Source: an uncultured Alistipes sp. (GTDB lineage Bacteria > Bacteroidota > Bacteroidia > Bacteroidales > Rikenellaceae). From it: 64,000 bases of DNA. A program made the position numbers and the translations under genes. Below are positions 30,118-39,508 of this stretch, in pieces. The DNA is taken from positions 821,332-885,331 of the forward strand of contig CALURC010000016.1 of assembly GCA_944323075.1 (NCBI GenBank). The letters are read 5' to 3'. Numbering within the stretch: position 1 is the first letter of the stretch; each line of letters begins with the position of its first letter. The notes beneath the pieces were generated by a model. It had not been told where the DNA came from and did no database searches. It saw only the letters and a list, made by a program, of their open reading frames with translations.

Positions 30118-30735
30118 TTAATTTTCGATTATTAAATATGAACCTTTAGCACCCGGAATCGATCCTTTCACAAGGAGCAAATTATTTTCGGGAAGCTTTT
30201 TAAGAATACGGAGGTTGAGTACCTTAACCTGTACGCCACCAGTACGACCGGGAAGACGTTTCCCTTTGAACACGCGTGACGGATAAGAAGATGCACCCAA
30301 CGAACCGGGCTTACGTTGACGGTTGTGCTGACCGTGCGTTTGACCGCCCACACCGGCAAAACCATGACGTTTCACAACGCCCTGGAATCCTTTACCTTTA
30401 GAGATTCCCGTAACATCTACCCAGTCATTTTCTTCGAACACGTCTACTGTAAGCACATCGCCCAGATTCAGTTCGCCTTCGAAGTTAGTAAACTCGACCA
30501 GTTTCCGTTTAGGAGTGGTGTTGGCCTTCTTAAAATGGCCCATCAAACTGTTGCTGGTGTGTTTTTCAGTCGTATCGTCATAGGCAATTTGAACCGCTGA
30601 ATAACCATCTTTCTCAGGGGTTTTCAATTGCGTAACCACACAGGGACCAGCCTCAATTACGGTGCATGGGATATTTTTCCCATCGGCACCGAATACGGAA
30701 GTCATTCCGATTTTTTTTCCAATTAGTCCTGACAT
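30118..30735 (-). CDS. rplC: 50S ribosomal protein L3
   Basis: A 205-residue L3 with the conserved [32 protein letters not shown] and GRTGG segments that reach the peptidyl transferase centre. It is preceded by a 188-base gap, the longest in the superoperon, which contains several inverted repeats and a tiny ORF. Confidence 0.97.
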   Translation of the reverse strand: MSGLIGKKIGMTSVFGADGKNIPCTVIEAGPCVVTQLKTPEKDGYSAVQIAYDDTTEKHTSNSLMGHFKKANTTPKRKLVEFTNFEGELNLGDVLTVDVFEENDWVDVTGISKGKGFQGVVKRHGFAGVGGQTHGQHNRQRKPGSLGASSYPSRVFKGKRLPGRTGGVQVKVLNLRILKKLPENNLLLVKGSIPGAKGSYLIIEN

Positions 30736-30769
30736 TTTGTCTTGTTAGTTAATATTGGAGACAAGTCCA

Positions 30770-30817
30770 CTTGAAAAGCACTCGATATTCTCTTTTGAGC
30801 AAATCCGGCTTTTCAAG
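30770..30817 (-). ncRNA. Candidate regulatory leader before rplC with competing hairpins
   Basis: On the minus strand CTTGAAAAGC (30808-30817) and GCTTTTCAAG (30770-30779) are perfect 10-base complements. The same first arm can instead fold on itself as GGCTT-GAA-AAGCC (30807-30819). The two folds are mutually exclusive, as in attenuators. A 14-codon ORF (30813-30857) ends within the first arm. Confidence 0.45.
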
Positions 30818-30857
30818 CCTTATCTTTGTTAAAATGTTTCAAATCTTTAGTTTTCAT
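30813..30857 (-). other. 14-codon upstream ORF before rplC (possible leader peptide)
   Basis: ATG to TGA encoding MKTKDLKHFNKDKA. It begins directly after the GCCTCCTT arm of the hairpin at 30858-30909, and its stop lies in the arm shared by the two competing hairpins. There is no independent proof that it is translated. Confidence 0.25.
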
Positions 30858-30909
30858 AAGGAGGCGGCATCACCACTCACGTTCACACTTCCCCTTTGTC
30901 TGCCTCCTT
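30858..30909 (-). repeat. 8-bp inverted repeat downstream of rpsJ
   Basis: AAGGAGGC (30858-30865) and GCCTCCTT (30902-30909) pair across a 36-base loop, right after the rpsJ stop. One arm directly precedes the small ORF. No T-run follows, so simple termination is unlikely. Confidence 0.45.
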
Positions 30910-30923
30910 CCTTACGATTTCGC

Positions 30924-31229
30924 TCAGACTTTGATCTCTACTTCAACACCGCTGGGCAATTCGAGTTTCATCAGGGCATCGATCGTTTTCGGAGTCGAAC
31001 TGTAGATGTCGAGAATCCGTTTGAACGTGCAGAGTTGGAACTGCTCACGTGCTTTTTTGTTGACGAATGTCGAACGGTTTACGGTAAAAATCTTTTTCTG
31101 AGTAGGCAGAGGCACCGGACCGCTAACTACTGCACCAGTGCTTTTTACCGTCTTTACGATCTTCTCGGAAGATTTGTCTACGAGATTGTGATCGTACGAT
31201 TTCAATTTAATCCTTATTTTTTGGCTCAT
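30924..31229 (-). CDS. rpsJ: 30S ribosomal protein S10
   Basis: A 101-residue S10, also the NusE partner of NusB in antitermination in other bacteria ([25 protein letters not shown], then [15 protein letters not shown]). It follows fusA by 8 bases with no tuf between them. Confidence 0.97.
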   Translation of the reverse strand: MSQKIRIKLKSYDHNLVDKSSEKIVKTVKSTGAVVSGPVPLPTQKKIFTVNRSTFVNKKAREQFQLCTFKRILDIYSSTPKTIDALMKLELPSGVEVEIKV

Positions 31230-31237
31230 AATATTGA

Positions 31238-33343
31238 TTATTCTTTTTTACCACTGGTTTTTTCAACAATCTCTTTAGCCAAGTTTGCAGGAACTTCTTC
31301 GAAGTGAGAGAACTCCATAGAAGAGGTTGCACGGCCAGAAGAGATCGTACGCAAGACGGTTACATAACCGAACATTTCGGAGAGAGGTACTTTGGCATCT
31401 ACGACGCGCGCATTACCACGAGCCTCCATACCGGCTACCTGACCACGACGTTTGTTCAAGTCTCCGATGATATCACCCATATTCTCTTCGGGAGTTACCA
31501 CTTCGACCTTCATGATCGGTTCGAGAATTACCGGAGATGCCTTGCGGGCTGCCTCACGGAAACCGTTCCGAGCACAAATTTCAAACGACAAAGCATCTGA
31601 ATCGACCGGGTGGAATGAACCATCCAATACCGTAACCTTCATGCTGTCGAGCGGGAATCCTGCCAACGGACCGTTAGTCATTGAAGATTCGAAACCTTTC
31701 TGGATTGCAGGCATGTACTCTTTAGGAATGTTACCACCTTTAACCACGTCAACGAACTCGAGACCCACTTTTCCGTCATCGGCAGGACCGATTTCGAAAA
31801 TAATATCGGCGAATTTACCACGACCACCGGTCTGTTTCTTGAATACCTCGCGATGCTGAACAGTAGATTTCAAAGACTCTTTATAGTTCACCTGAGGTGC
31901 ACCCTGATTGATCTCTACTCCGAATTCACGTTTCAGACGGTCAACGATGATCTCCAAGTGAAGCTCACCCATACCGCTGATCACGGTTTGTCCGCTATCT
32001 TCGTCAGTCTTCACAGTAAATGTCGGGTCCTCTTCAGCCAACTTGCCCAAAGCGATACCGAGTTTATCGAGATCTTTCTGAGTTTTCGGTTCGATAGCCA
32101 AACCGATCACCGGTTCAGGGAAGGTCATCGATTCGAGTACGATCGGATTTTGCTCGTCGCACAACGTATCACCAGTCCGAATATCCTTGAAACCTACAGC
32201 TGCACAGATATCACCGGCACCAACAACCTCCATCGGGTTCTGTTTGTTGGCATGCATCTGATAGATACGGCTGATACGTTCTTTCTTTCCTGAACGGCTG
32301 TTATGCACATATGAACCTGCATCAAGTTTACCCGAATATACACGCACGAATGCCAGACGTCCCACGAACGGATCGGTTGCAATCTTGAAGGCCAAACCGC
32401 AGAAAGGATCGCTTTCAGCTGGTTTGCGACTTACTTCTTCGCCCGTTCTAGGATCGGTTCCAACTACAGCCTCGATATCCAGCGGAGAAGGCAGGAATGC
32501 CATCACGTAATCGAGCAACAACTGAACACCTTTGTTCTTGAACGAAGAACCGCAAAGCATCGGAACGATCGTCATCGAGATCGTAGCTTTACGAATTGCA
32601 GCTATCAACTCGTCTGGAGTAATCGAATCTGGATCTTCAAAGAATTTTTCCATCAAGGCCTCATCAACCGAAGCAACCTCTTCGATCAACTTTGCACGCC
32701 ATTCAGCTGCTTCAGCTTTCATGTTCTCAGGAATCTCCTCGTAGGTATAATTTACCAGTTCTGCTTTCTTCGCATCATCGTAAATGATAGCCCTATTATA
32801 TATAAGGTCTACCAATCCGGCAAATTTATCTTCAGAACCTATAGGGAGAACGATCGGCAATGCATTCGCACCGAGACGTTCTTTAACCTGAGCACAAACA
32901 TTCAAGAAATCGGCACCCGTACGGTCCATTTTGTTGACATACCCTAAACGAGGTACACGGTATTTATCAGCTTGACGCCACACCGTCTCAGACTGGGGTT
33001 CAACACCTCCGACTGCACAGAACGTAGCGATCGCACCGTCCAATACACGCAATGAACGCTCAACCTCAGCAGTGAAGTCCACGTGACCCGGGGTATCGAT
33101 AATGTTGATCTGATAGGTTTTGTCTTTATAGTGCCAGAAAGCGGTTGTAGCAGCCGAAGTAATGGTGATACCACGTTCTTGTTCCTGTACCATCCAGTCC
33201 ATCGTAGCAGCACCCTCATGCACCTCACCGATCTTATGCGTCTTACCCGTATAGAAAAGAATACGTTCGGAAGTGGTTGTCTTACCGGCATCGATGTGAG
33301 CCATGATACCGATATTTCTCGTATATGTTAAATCCCTTGCCAT
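31238..33343 (-). CDS. fusA: Elongation factor G
   Basis: A 701-residue translocase GTPase with five domains. G motifs are [18 protein letters not shown] (P loop at about residues 17-24), DTPGHVDF and NKMDRTGAD. Domain IV has the usual [25 protein letters not shown]. The length is normal. It lies in the str part of the operon, 21 bases after rpsG. Confidence 0.97.
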   Translation of the reverse strand: MARDLTYTRNIGIMAHIDAGKTTTSERILFYTGKTHKIGEVHEGAATMDWMVQEQERGITITSAATTAFWHYKDKTYQINIIDTPGHVDFTAEVERSLRVLDGAIATFCAVGGVEPQSETVWRQADKYRVPRLGYVNKMDRTGADFLNVCAQVKERLGANALPIVLPIGSEDKFAGLVDLIYNRAIIYDDAKKAELVNYTYEEIPENMKAEAAEWRAKLIEEVASVDEALMEKFFEDPDSITPDELIAAIRKATISMTIVPMLCGSSFKNKGVQLLLDYVMAFLPSPLDIEAVVGTDPRTGEEVSRKPAESDPFCGLAFKIATDPFVGRLAFVRVYSGKLDAGSYVHNSRSGKKERISRIYQMHANKQNPMEVVGAGDICAAVGFKDIRTGDTLCDEQNPIVLESMTFPEPVIGLAIEPKTQKDLDKLGIALGKLAEEDPTFTVKTDEDSGQTVISGMGELHLEIIVDRLKREFGVEINQGAPQVNYKESLKSTVQHREVFKKQTGGRGKFADIIFEIGPADDGKVGLEFVDVVKGGNIPKEYMPAIQKGFESSMTNGPLAGFPLDSMKVTVLDGSFHPVDSDALSFEICARNGFREAARKASPVILEPIMKVEVVTPEENMGDIIGDLNKRRGQVAGMEARGNARVVDAKVPLSEMFGYVTVLRTISSGRATSSMEFSHFEEVPANLAKEIVEKTSGKKE

Positions 33344-33364
33344 AAATTATTCTCTCCCGACGAA

Positions 33365-33841
33365 TTAAAATCTGAAATGTGCAAATGCTTTGTTGGCCTC
33401 AGCCATTCTGTGCATCTCTTCTTTACGTTTGAAGGCAGCACCTTCTTCGTTGTAAGCAGCTTGGATTTCTGCTGCCATTTTTTCTGCCATGGATCGACCT
33501 GCACGTTTTTTAGAGTAAAGGATAAGGTTCCGCATTGCAATTGAAACTTTACGATCAGGTCTCACTTCGGTCGGCACCTGGAACGTTGCGCCACCCACAC
33601 GACGAGATTTCACTTCCACCTGAGGAGTGATATTCTCGAGGGCTTTTTTCCAGATATCCAGAGGAGCCTTGTCTGCATCCTTCATCTTCTCACCTACGAT
33701 TTCAATGGCATCATAAAAAATCGTATAGGCAATACTCTTCTTACCATCCAGCATAAGGTTGTTGACGAACCTGGTCACAAGCACGTCTCCGAACTTGGGA
33801 TCTGGAAGTAGAATTCGCTTTTTAGGCTTCGCTTTTCTCAT
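33365..33841 (-). CDS. rpsG: 30S ribosomal protein S7
   Basis: A 158-residue primary 16S 3'-domain-binding protein ([30 protein letters not shown], then [27 protein letters not shown]). It follows rpsL by 46 bases. In E. coli S7 regulates the str operon. Confidence 0.97.
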   Translation of the reverse strand: MRKAKPKKRILLPDPKFGDVLVTRFVNNLMLDGKKSIAYTIFYDAIEIVGEKMKDADKAPLDIWKKALENITPQVEVKSRRVGGATFQVPTEVRPDRKVSIAMRNLILYSKKRAGRSMAEKMAAEIQAAYNEEGAAFKRKEEMHRMAEANKAFAHFRF

Positions 33842-33887
33842 TTTAAAAAATCTTTGTTGTTTTTGTTGTGTTTAGAAAATTGTCCGA

Positions 33888-34277
33888 TTACTTTTTAGCT
33901 GCTGCAGCTTTAGGTCGTTTGGCTCCGTATTTGGAACGGCGTTGTTTACGACCGTCTACACCTGCTGCATCCATCGCACCGCGCACCAAGTGGTAACGTA
34001 CACCCGGCAGGTCTTTCACACGACCTCCACGAACCAGCACGATCGAGTGTTCCTGCAAGTTGTGTCCTTCTCCCGGGATGTAGGCATTCACCTCTTTTCC
34101 GTTGGTCAGCCGCACACGGGCAACTTTACGCATCGCCGAATTCGGCTTTTTAGGAGTGGTCGTGTAAACACGAACACATACGCCACGACGTTGCGGACAT
34201 GCATCCAGCGCAGGAGCTTTACTTTTAAAGACCGGCGCCAATCTTCCTTTACGTACTAACTGTTGAATAGTTGGCAT
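33888..34277 (-). CDS. rpsL: 30S ribosomal protein S12
   Basis: A 129-residue decoding-centre protein. The two lysines whose mutation gives streptomycin resistance elsewhere are wild type ([12 protein letters not shown] and [12 protein letters not shown]). It is the first gene of the superoperon, about 65 bases from its promoter. Confidence 0.97.
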   Translation of the reverse strand: MPTIQQLVRKGRLAPVFKSKAPALDACPQRRGVCVRVYTTTPKKPNSAMRKVARVRLTNGKEVNAYIPGEGHNLQEHSIVLVRGGRVKDLPGVRYHLVRGAMDAAGVDGRKQRRSKYGAKRPKAAAAKK

Positions 34278-34341
34278 TTTACTTTACTTTTTCCTTTACT
34301 TTTTGGTTAAAAATTCTGTTCCATTTATACAAAACGGCCTG

Positions 34342-34371
34342 CAAAGATACCAATTATTTTTGAAACAGCAA
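34342..34371 (-). promoter_or_regulatory. Promoter of the ribosomal protein superoperon
   Basis: On the minus strand TTG (34369-34371), a 19-base spacer and TATCTTTG (34342-34349) are an exact Bacteroidota-type promoter, giving a leader of about 60 nt before rpsL. Confidence 0.75.
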
Positions 34372-34554
34372 GGTTTCCCGATCTTTTTTCGCTGATTTCC
34401 CGTGTTTTTAGGTCGATTTTAACCCCCAACCAATCCTTTTGACAATCACATTTTCTTATCAAATTTTAAATAAAATTACAAAAACTTATAAAAAACAAAC
34501 TAAATAATTGATTTAATGAAATTTAAACAACATAAAACTCACTAAAAAAGCGGT

Positions 34555-34588
34555 TTTGAATATTAGATTCGATTTTTAGTTATTTTTG
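34555..34588 (+). promoter_or_regulatory. Promoter of the small gene at 34618
   Basis: TTTG (34555-34558) and TATTTTTG (34581-34588), with a 22-base spacer slightly longer than usual. The ATG follows about 30 bases later. Confidence 0.5.
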
Positions 34589-34617
34589 CCTCAAACAGAA
34601 AATATTTTCCGGTACAC

Positions 34618-34980
34618 ATGGAAGAAGCGCTATTCCAAATACAGGCACATTGTTCGGACCCTGCCTGCGAACAGACCAATCTACACTTGAGTATTGCATC
34701 ATACGACAAAACAGGCACCCTACACAAAGTCGACTACACAGATGCAACTCCCATAATGCAAAACACCATATATTCAGTAGATTCTTCAGTAAGAGCCTCT
34801 TCCATCGCTGTTTCGATCTACGCCGTACCACAGACGAATCCCATATCGGATCTTGTCGCCGACAATCCGAATTTTATTTTAACCTACGAAATTTTCAAAA
34901 ACGGAGAAAAGATCGACTCTAAAAAACTATCGATCAACCGTTGGGGCGGAGCTCAGACAATCGGACTCCGCTATGAATAA
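34618..34980 (+). CDS. Small protein of unknown function
   Basis: A 120-residue protein I do not recognise. It has no signal peptide or membrane segment. The sequence alternates polar and hydrophobic residues, suggesting a small beta-rich cytoplasmic domain. There are two Cys near the N-terminus (HCSDPAC) and a C-terminal KLSINRWGGAQTIGLRYE. A clean promoter, base composition like its neighbours and an A-rich start support it as a real gene. It stands alone between the ribosomal operon and a convergent porin. Confidence 0.7.
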   Translation: MEEALFQIQAHCSDPACEQTNLHLSIASYDKTGTLHKVDYTDATPIMQNTIYSVDSSVRASSIAVSIYAVPQTNPISDLVADNPNFILTYEIFKNGEKIDSKKLSINRWGGAQTIGLRYE

Positions 34981-35010
34981 CCCTCCAAAACGATGTTTAC
35001 ATACGCAAAC

Positions 35011-35039
35011 TGTAAATCCACAAAAAAAACAGATTTACA
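35011..35039. repeat. 8-bp inverted repeat between converging genes
   Basis: TGTAAATC and GATTTACA flank a 13-base loop holding a run of eight A. It lies between the stops of the 34618 gene and the porin and may act as a weak terminator. Confidence 0.35.
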
Positions 35040-35064
35040 ATATACCGGATACTATTCGAAGCGA

Positions 35065-36231
35065 TTAAAACGACGCAACCACCTCAAGGGTAAATTTGTC
35101 ATGCAACAGCTTGTTACCCCAAAAATCAGAAGGCTGTTCTTTTAGCAAATATTTTTCATAATTTAAACGAATTTCGGATTGGATCCATTTACTACCAAAA
35201 CCGAAATTCACCCCAATCGTAATACGATTCGCATTAAACGTTTCTCGCAAATTGTTTTGCACATTCAGATAATCGACATTGTTTCCCATATCCCAACGCG
35301 CAATGGGGGCAATGTAATCGATTGTCGGACATTTGGGAAGTTGAAATCGATAATATCCCTGCACCAAAGCTGTTGCCATCATTGCAGTAGCCCCTTCCAT
35401 ACAAAGATACCGACGCGCATACTCACCCTCTAACAACAATCCTCCATGCGCATATCTCAGTTCGCCTCCGACCATACGTAGCTTTTGCTCGAAATCCTCC
35501 GTCACAAACATGCCATTTTTCTCCTCGACCTTAACGTGCTGGGGCGAGTAGCCATGGTAATAAGCCACCGAACCTTGCAAACCTTCACTTCCTCCGAGCT
35601 CTATACGTCCCATCAGATTGACCCGTTTACCCCACTCCGGATTATTCGTACCCGAGCCATTGAAAACCCCGGCTATCAAATTCAACGGAACCGAAGTTTT
35701 AAAACGATATGACATGGAAAGACCAAGATCCCGTGAACCGAGTGTTTTTACATATGAAACGATCTTTCCATCAGAGACCTCACTTCCATAATAGCTCGTC
35801 AGATATTTTGCCAGAAACGACCGGTTGGCAAACATATTGGTAGTCGGACCTCGATCCAAGTCCGTACTGAAATGATACTGCTGTTGCCCCAACTTCACAT
35901 CGAAACCGCCAATCGTATAACCCGCATACGAGTCGAGTATAGATATTTTACCCTCGTTATTAAAATCGACCTGAATTCTATAATACATACTCCTGCTGAC
36001 ATTTCCTCGCACGCCAAACCGAGAATTACGCACATTAAAACGATAGGCTGCATCCTGCAAATCCACCTCGAGCTTTACCTTTACCGCTCCATCGATTTTC
36101 GGCACGTACGACACAGGCTTGGATGCAACCGTCGTATCCTTTTGGTTCTTTTCTGACTGTGCGACAGCCGACCATCCTGACATCAAAGCAACAACCGTCA
36201 ATAAAAGTATCTTTTTTCTCATCATTTTCAA
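35065..36231 (-). CDS. Outer-membrane porin, phosphate-selective O/P type
   Basis: A 388-residue protein. It has a signal peptide (MMRKKILLLTVVALMSGWSAVAQ) and a short linker, then about 16 amphipathic strands. Family features are the NSRFGVRGNVSRSMYYRIQVDFN segment, KLGQQQYHFS and a final Phe (VVASF) for BAM recognition. The family forms diffusion channels for anions such as phosphate or pyrophosphate; specificity here is unknown. The gene is monocistronic. A -7 box TATTTTTG is visible on the minus strand at 36258-36265 without a clear -33 element. Confidence 0.87.
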   Translation of the reverse strand: MKMMRKKILLLTVVALMSGWSAVAQSEKNQKDTTVASKPVSYVPKIDGAVKVKLEVDLQDAAYRFNVRNSRFGVRGNVSRSMYYRIQVDFNNEGKISILDSYAGYTIGGFDVKLGQQQYHFSTDLDRGPTTNMFANRSFLAKYLTSYYGSEVSDGKIVSYVKTLGSRDLGLSMSYRFKTSVPLNLIAGVFNGSGTNNPEWGKRVNLMGRIELGGSEGLQGSVAYYHGYSPQHVKVEEKNGMFVTEDFEQKLRMVGGELRYAHGGLLLEGEYARRYLCMEGATAMMATALVQGYYRFQLPKCPTIDYIAPIARWDMGNNVDYLNVQNNLRETFNANRITIGVNFGFGSKWIQSEIRLNYEKYLLKEQPSDFWGNKLLHDKFTLEVVASF

Positions 36232-36320
36232 TTTAAAACAACCCTAAAAACACGCCGCAAAAATAAGATATAAATCACGAGTCGCAGCGTCAAAAAATTC
36301 ATCTTTTACAAAAAAATAAA

Positions 36321-36328
36321 TATCTTTG
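36321..36328 (+). promoter_or_regulatory. -7 box of the DUF4143-type gene
   Basis: TATCTTTG fits the -7 consensus exactly, about 50 bases before the ATG. No TTG lies at the expected -33 position. Confidence 0.45.
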
Positions 36329-36381
36329 TTCCTAACATAAATTTCAGTCATAAATTCAAAACAAACAGCAGTCACAACGCC

Positions 36382-37605
36382 ATGATCCCCAAAAATTCCA
36401 TAGAACAAATTGTTATCAAACAAATTAAGGCGCTGTCCGAACAATCTATCGGACAAGCCCGTGACATAGAAAACCGGCTACCCTACCTGACAGACCGCGT
36501 ACTTCTGATCGGTGGGACCAGAGGATCCGGATCAACAACATTACTCGGCCGATTGTTTCACAACGACTACCCGGAAGCATGGTTCACCGATTTCGACGAC
36601 CCCCGTATGGCCGGATTCGACAGCCTCGATTTTCAAAAGCTCGACCGATTAATCGAAGACTCCGGAAAAGGGACTTTGCTATTCAATCGGATAGATCTTG
36701 CAGAGGGCTGGACAGATTTCTGTATTCAGAAAATCGAACAAGGAGTCAAAATCATCTCTACGGTATCTCTTGACACCCTGTACGACTTTTTGCCGGATTC
36801 ACGCAACAGTCAAGACAAAAAACAACGTTTTTTCACTCCAATGCGACTATATCCACTCTCCTACGGGGAGTACCTGCAATACACCCGCAAATCTGGAAGC
36901 GAACAGACCATCAACGAATACATGCTTCGTGGCACATTTCCCGGAATGTTACGCCCGGAGAATACCGAAGCGTTACGTCAACTCTATACGGAGATTGTCA
37001 ACCGCGATGCTATTATTGCAGGAGGAATCCGCGACCATAACACCCTGCAACGGGTCCTGCTGCACCTGATGACTCACACGGGCGAATCCGTAACAGCCAA
37101 CAAGCTTCGTGACCAACTTAGGATCAAAGCAGTAAGTACCGTTGCCGAACACATGTCCTGTGCTGAACGAGCCGGACTGGTCCATTTCGTATCGATTCTC
37201 AGCGACAACCCGGCCCGGCAAGCCGTAAATCCCCGCAAAGTCTATGCAACAGACACAGCAATGGCCCAAGCGGTCAGCTGGAAAGAGATCGACAAACCGA
37301 AACTGTTCGAGACACTTGTATTCAACCACCTGAAAAGATCCGGATATACCATCCACTATACCAATGAACTTGGAGGATGCGACTTCATTGCAACCGACAG
37401 CGACGGAACGACACTGTGCATCCAAAGTTGCTACGATGATGACCCAGACTGTATGCAAACCAAAATCGAGGGGCTGACGCACGCCCTGGCTACCACACAA
37501 TCCAGACGCGGAATCATCGTCACACGTGACCTCTCGGACCAAATCGAAGTCGACGGACATACGATCGAAAGCATCGATGCGGACTCATTCATGAGTGATT
37601 TTTAG
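36382..37605 (+). CDS. DUF4143-type AAA protein with degenerate ATPase motifs
   Basis: A 407-residue member of the COG1373-like family: an N-terminal P-loop domain (about 35-170), a winged-helix part, and a C-terminal PD-(D/E)xK-like domain (about 300-390: FETLVFNHLKRSGY, then GCDFIA). The Walker A site reads GGTRGSGSTT, with Ser51 where the catalytic Lys should be. The Walker B site reads LLFNRID, with Asn102-Arg103 where Asp-Glu is expected. I infer that ATP hydrolysis is lost, while the open frame and codon use look healthy. The cellular role of the family is poorly known. Its stop overlaps the stop of the converging acyltransferase by 4 bases. Confidence 0.8.
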   Translation: MIPKNSIEQIVIKQIKALSEQSIGQARDIENRLPYLTDRVLLIGGTRGSGSTTLLGRLFHNDYPEAWFTDFDDPRMAGFDSLDFQKLDRLIEDSGKGTLLFNRIDLAEGWTDFCIQKIEQGVKIISTVSLDTLYDFLPDSRNSQDKKQRFFTPMRLYPLSYGEYLQYTRKSGSEQTINEYMLRGTFPGMLRPENTEALRQLYTEIVNRDAIIAGGIRDHNTLQRVLLHLMTHTGESVTANKLRDQLRIKAVSTVAEHMSCAERAGLVHFVSILSDNPARQAVNPRKVYATDTAMAQAVSWKEIDKPKLFETLVFNHLKRSGYTIHYTNELGGCDFIATDSDGTTLCIQSCYDDDPDCMQTKIEGLTHALATTQSRRGIIVTRDLSDQIEVDGHTIESIDADSFMSDF

Positions 37606-39371
37606 GACTCCTGATACGTGCGAAAACGGGAGAGCACATCGATATGGTCCAACTCTTTAGCCAACATACGGATCGTATCTTCGGGCACCTGTTTCAAATC
37701 AAGCAACATCAGTGCATCGAGCGAGCCATTAAAATCGTGATCTGTATTAAACCCAAGTACAGAGCTGTTCAACTGTAAATACTTCCGGATCAATACAGGT
37801 ACCGAAAAGTGGTTCCTTTCGATGTCGCAAACCAGCTTGTTGATCAGATCGAACTGTGACACCTCGGCAATCAGCGACTCGTCAATCCGGACAGGGATGT
37901 CAAGTCCGGTCCGCGGCCTGATCCACCGCGACTTTTCCCGATCCAAATAACATCCGCCCACGTAAGCTGCAATTATCCGGCGAGAAATCGGATGAAAGCT
38001 TCCCGAAATCGTCACCGGTCCCAACAAATAACGATACTGTGTATTAGCCAGCAAAACATGCAGGATTCCTTTCCACAGAAGCATCAGTGAGGCAGGTTTC
38101 CGCTGATACTCCTTTACGAGAAATGAGCGTCCCAGCTCGATGGTCTGTTGCAAAATCGGCACCAAACGGCGCGACATCCGGAAAAGCGTATATGTATAAA
38201 AACCACGCACACCATACTGCCGAATAATCTCATCTCCCAACCCCAACCGATAGGCACCGACCAAGCGCTTCGCTCCACTGTCCCAGATAAACAAGTGCAG
38301 ATAATACCGGTCAAAGCGATCCGTATCGATTTCACGCTTGGTCCCCTCTCCAATCTCGCGGAAAGTTCGTTCTCGCAAAGCTCCGATATTTCGCATCATC
38401 AACGGAATTTCTTCATACGGAGCACAATACACATCGAACTCGCGGTAAGAAAACAGCAGACGTTGCTTCCGGATACGATCTAATTCGCCAGCCAACGCCT
38501 CGGAAGAGATCTCGTCACAGATACGCTCGGGTGAAGAACCGGGACGCCGGGCTATGATTCGACGACGGCGTTTTTTCCGCTCGGGTTTCATATATTCAAC
38601 TCCTGCCCGCAGGTAGTTTCCATAGGCCTCATCGGTAAGTACCGCTGTTTTCTGCGGCAGTACGGCCGAGGCAACCCGCACCGGGACCCGATTCCCCGAC
38701 TTGTTCATCAACTCGCGGGGCAACAACAGGGTCCGCAGCGACGGATGGATCTTCCCGGCCAGACGGAACCATACACTGTTCGAGGCCTCGATGTGTAGCG
38801 GAATTACGGGAACCTGAGCCCGCCGGATGAATTTCATGACCGACATCGGCCACTCCCGATCCTTCACCTCCTTGAATCCCCGTTGCCACGTCGCCACTTC
38901 ACCAGCCGGAAAAATCACGAGCAATCCTCCCTGTTGCAGATGTCGGATCGACTCTCTCAGACCGGAGATATTGCTCTGAGCTTTCGAATCGAACGGATCG
39001 ACACTGATGAAGAAACGATTCAGCGGGCCAATGCGAGAGAGCAGAAAATTCCCCATAAAGCGCACATCGGGACGCAACTTCGACAGCAGATCTATCAACA
39101 CGATTCCATCCAATGCGCCTGTCGGATGATTGGCCACGACAATCGCCGCTCCAGATCGGGGTATATGCTCCAACTCTTCAGGAAAAGTTTCGTACGAAAC
39201 CTGCAGATTACGCAGAAGTCCTTCGGGATAGGGTCCCGGATAAGACAGCGTATCATCATACAACCGATTGACCTGTTTGATCGCGGCAATTTTCATAATC
39301 AAGGAGGCACGAGCACGAGCCCAGCTACCGGTTTGACCAAAACAAAGGTCATTCTGTCGAATCAGCTCCAT
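37602..39371 (-). CDS. Fused O-acyltransferase/GNAT N-acyltransferase, probable aminolipid synthase
   Basis: A 589-residue two-domain enzyme. The N-terminal half (about 50-260) is a PlsC-like acyltransferase with NHPTGALDG (H82, D88) and FPAGEVAT. The C-terminal half (about 300-500) is an OlsB-like GNAT (Acetyltransf_5) with GAYRLGLG and the ELGRSFLVKEYQRKPASLMLLWKGI type motif. The same pairing occurs in OlsF-type bifunctional synthases, and as separate GlsA and GlsB proteins in Bacteroides, which make glycine or ornithine lipids by N- then O-acylation. I infer a phosphorus-free aminolipid product; the amino acid cannot be read. It shares a divergent 137-base region with uvrC. Confidence 0.82.
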   Translation of the reverse strand: MELIRQNDLCFGQTGSWARARASLIMKIAAIKQVNRLYDDTLSYPGPYPEGLLRNLQVSYETFPEELEHIPRSGAAIVVANHPTGALDGIVLIDLLSKLRPDVRFMGNFLLSRIGPLNRFFISVDPFDSKAQSNISGLRESIRHLQQGGLLVIFPAGEVATWQRGFKEVKDREWPMSVMKFIRRAQVPVIPLHIEASNSVWFRLAGKIHPSLRTLLLPRELMNKSGNRVPVRVASAVLPQKTAVLTDEAYGNYLRAGVEYMKPERKKRRRRIIARRPGSSPERICDEISSEALAGELDRIRKQRLLFSYREFDVYCAPYEEIPLMMRNIGALRERTFREIGEGTKREIDTDRFDRYYLHLFIWDSGAKRLVGAYRLGLGDEIIRQYGVRGFYTYTLFRMSRRLVPILQQTIELGRSFLVKEYQRKPASLMLLWKGILHVLLANTQYRYLLGPVTISGSFHPISRRIIAAYVGGCYLDREKSRWIRPRTGLDIPVRIDESLIAEVSQFDLINKLVCDIERNHFSVPVLIRKYLQLNSSVLGFNTDHDFNGSLDALMLLDLKQVPEDTIRMLAKELDHIDVLSRFRTYQES

Positions 39372-39508
39372 AATCAGAATATTTTAATGTACCGATCAAT
39401 ACTGACAAAATACGTTCCGAAAAAACTTTCGTTCGACGGAGTTAAAGATATGATAAAAAATTAATACTTTTATTTTTTGAAACAGAAATTTAACGTCTTT
39501 TTAATTTC

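Larger units (their letters stand above)
34278..34617. other. Divergent intergenic region before rpsL
   Basis: 340 AT-rich bases. The left part carries the rpsL promoter (minus strand) and the right end carries the promoter of the small plus-strand gene at 34618. The middle (about 34380-34550) shows no gene, repeat or motif I can name. Confidence 0.55.

Noticed and set aside
36382-37605. The DUF4143-type gene as a pseudogene
   Set aside because: There is no frameshift or stop, the length is normal, the -7 box is good and the C-terminal domain is intact. The lost motifs are reported as substitutions instead.
39372-39508. Clear promoters in the divergent uvrC/acyltransferase gap
   Set aside because: A minus-strand TATCTTTA (39442-39449) and a plus-strand TACTTTTA (39464-39471) occur, but neither has a TTG at the right distance.
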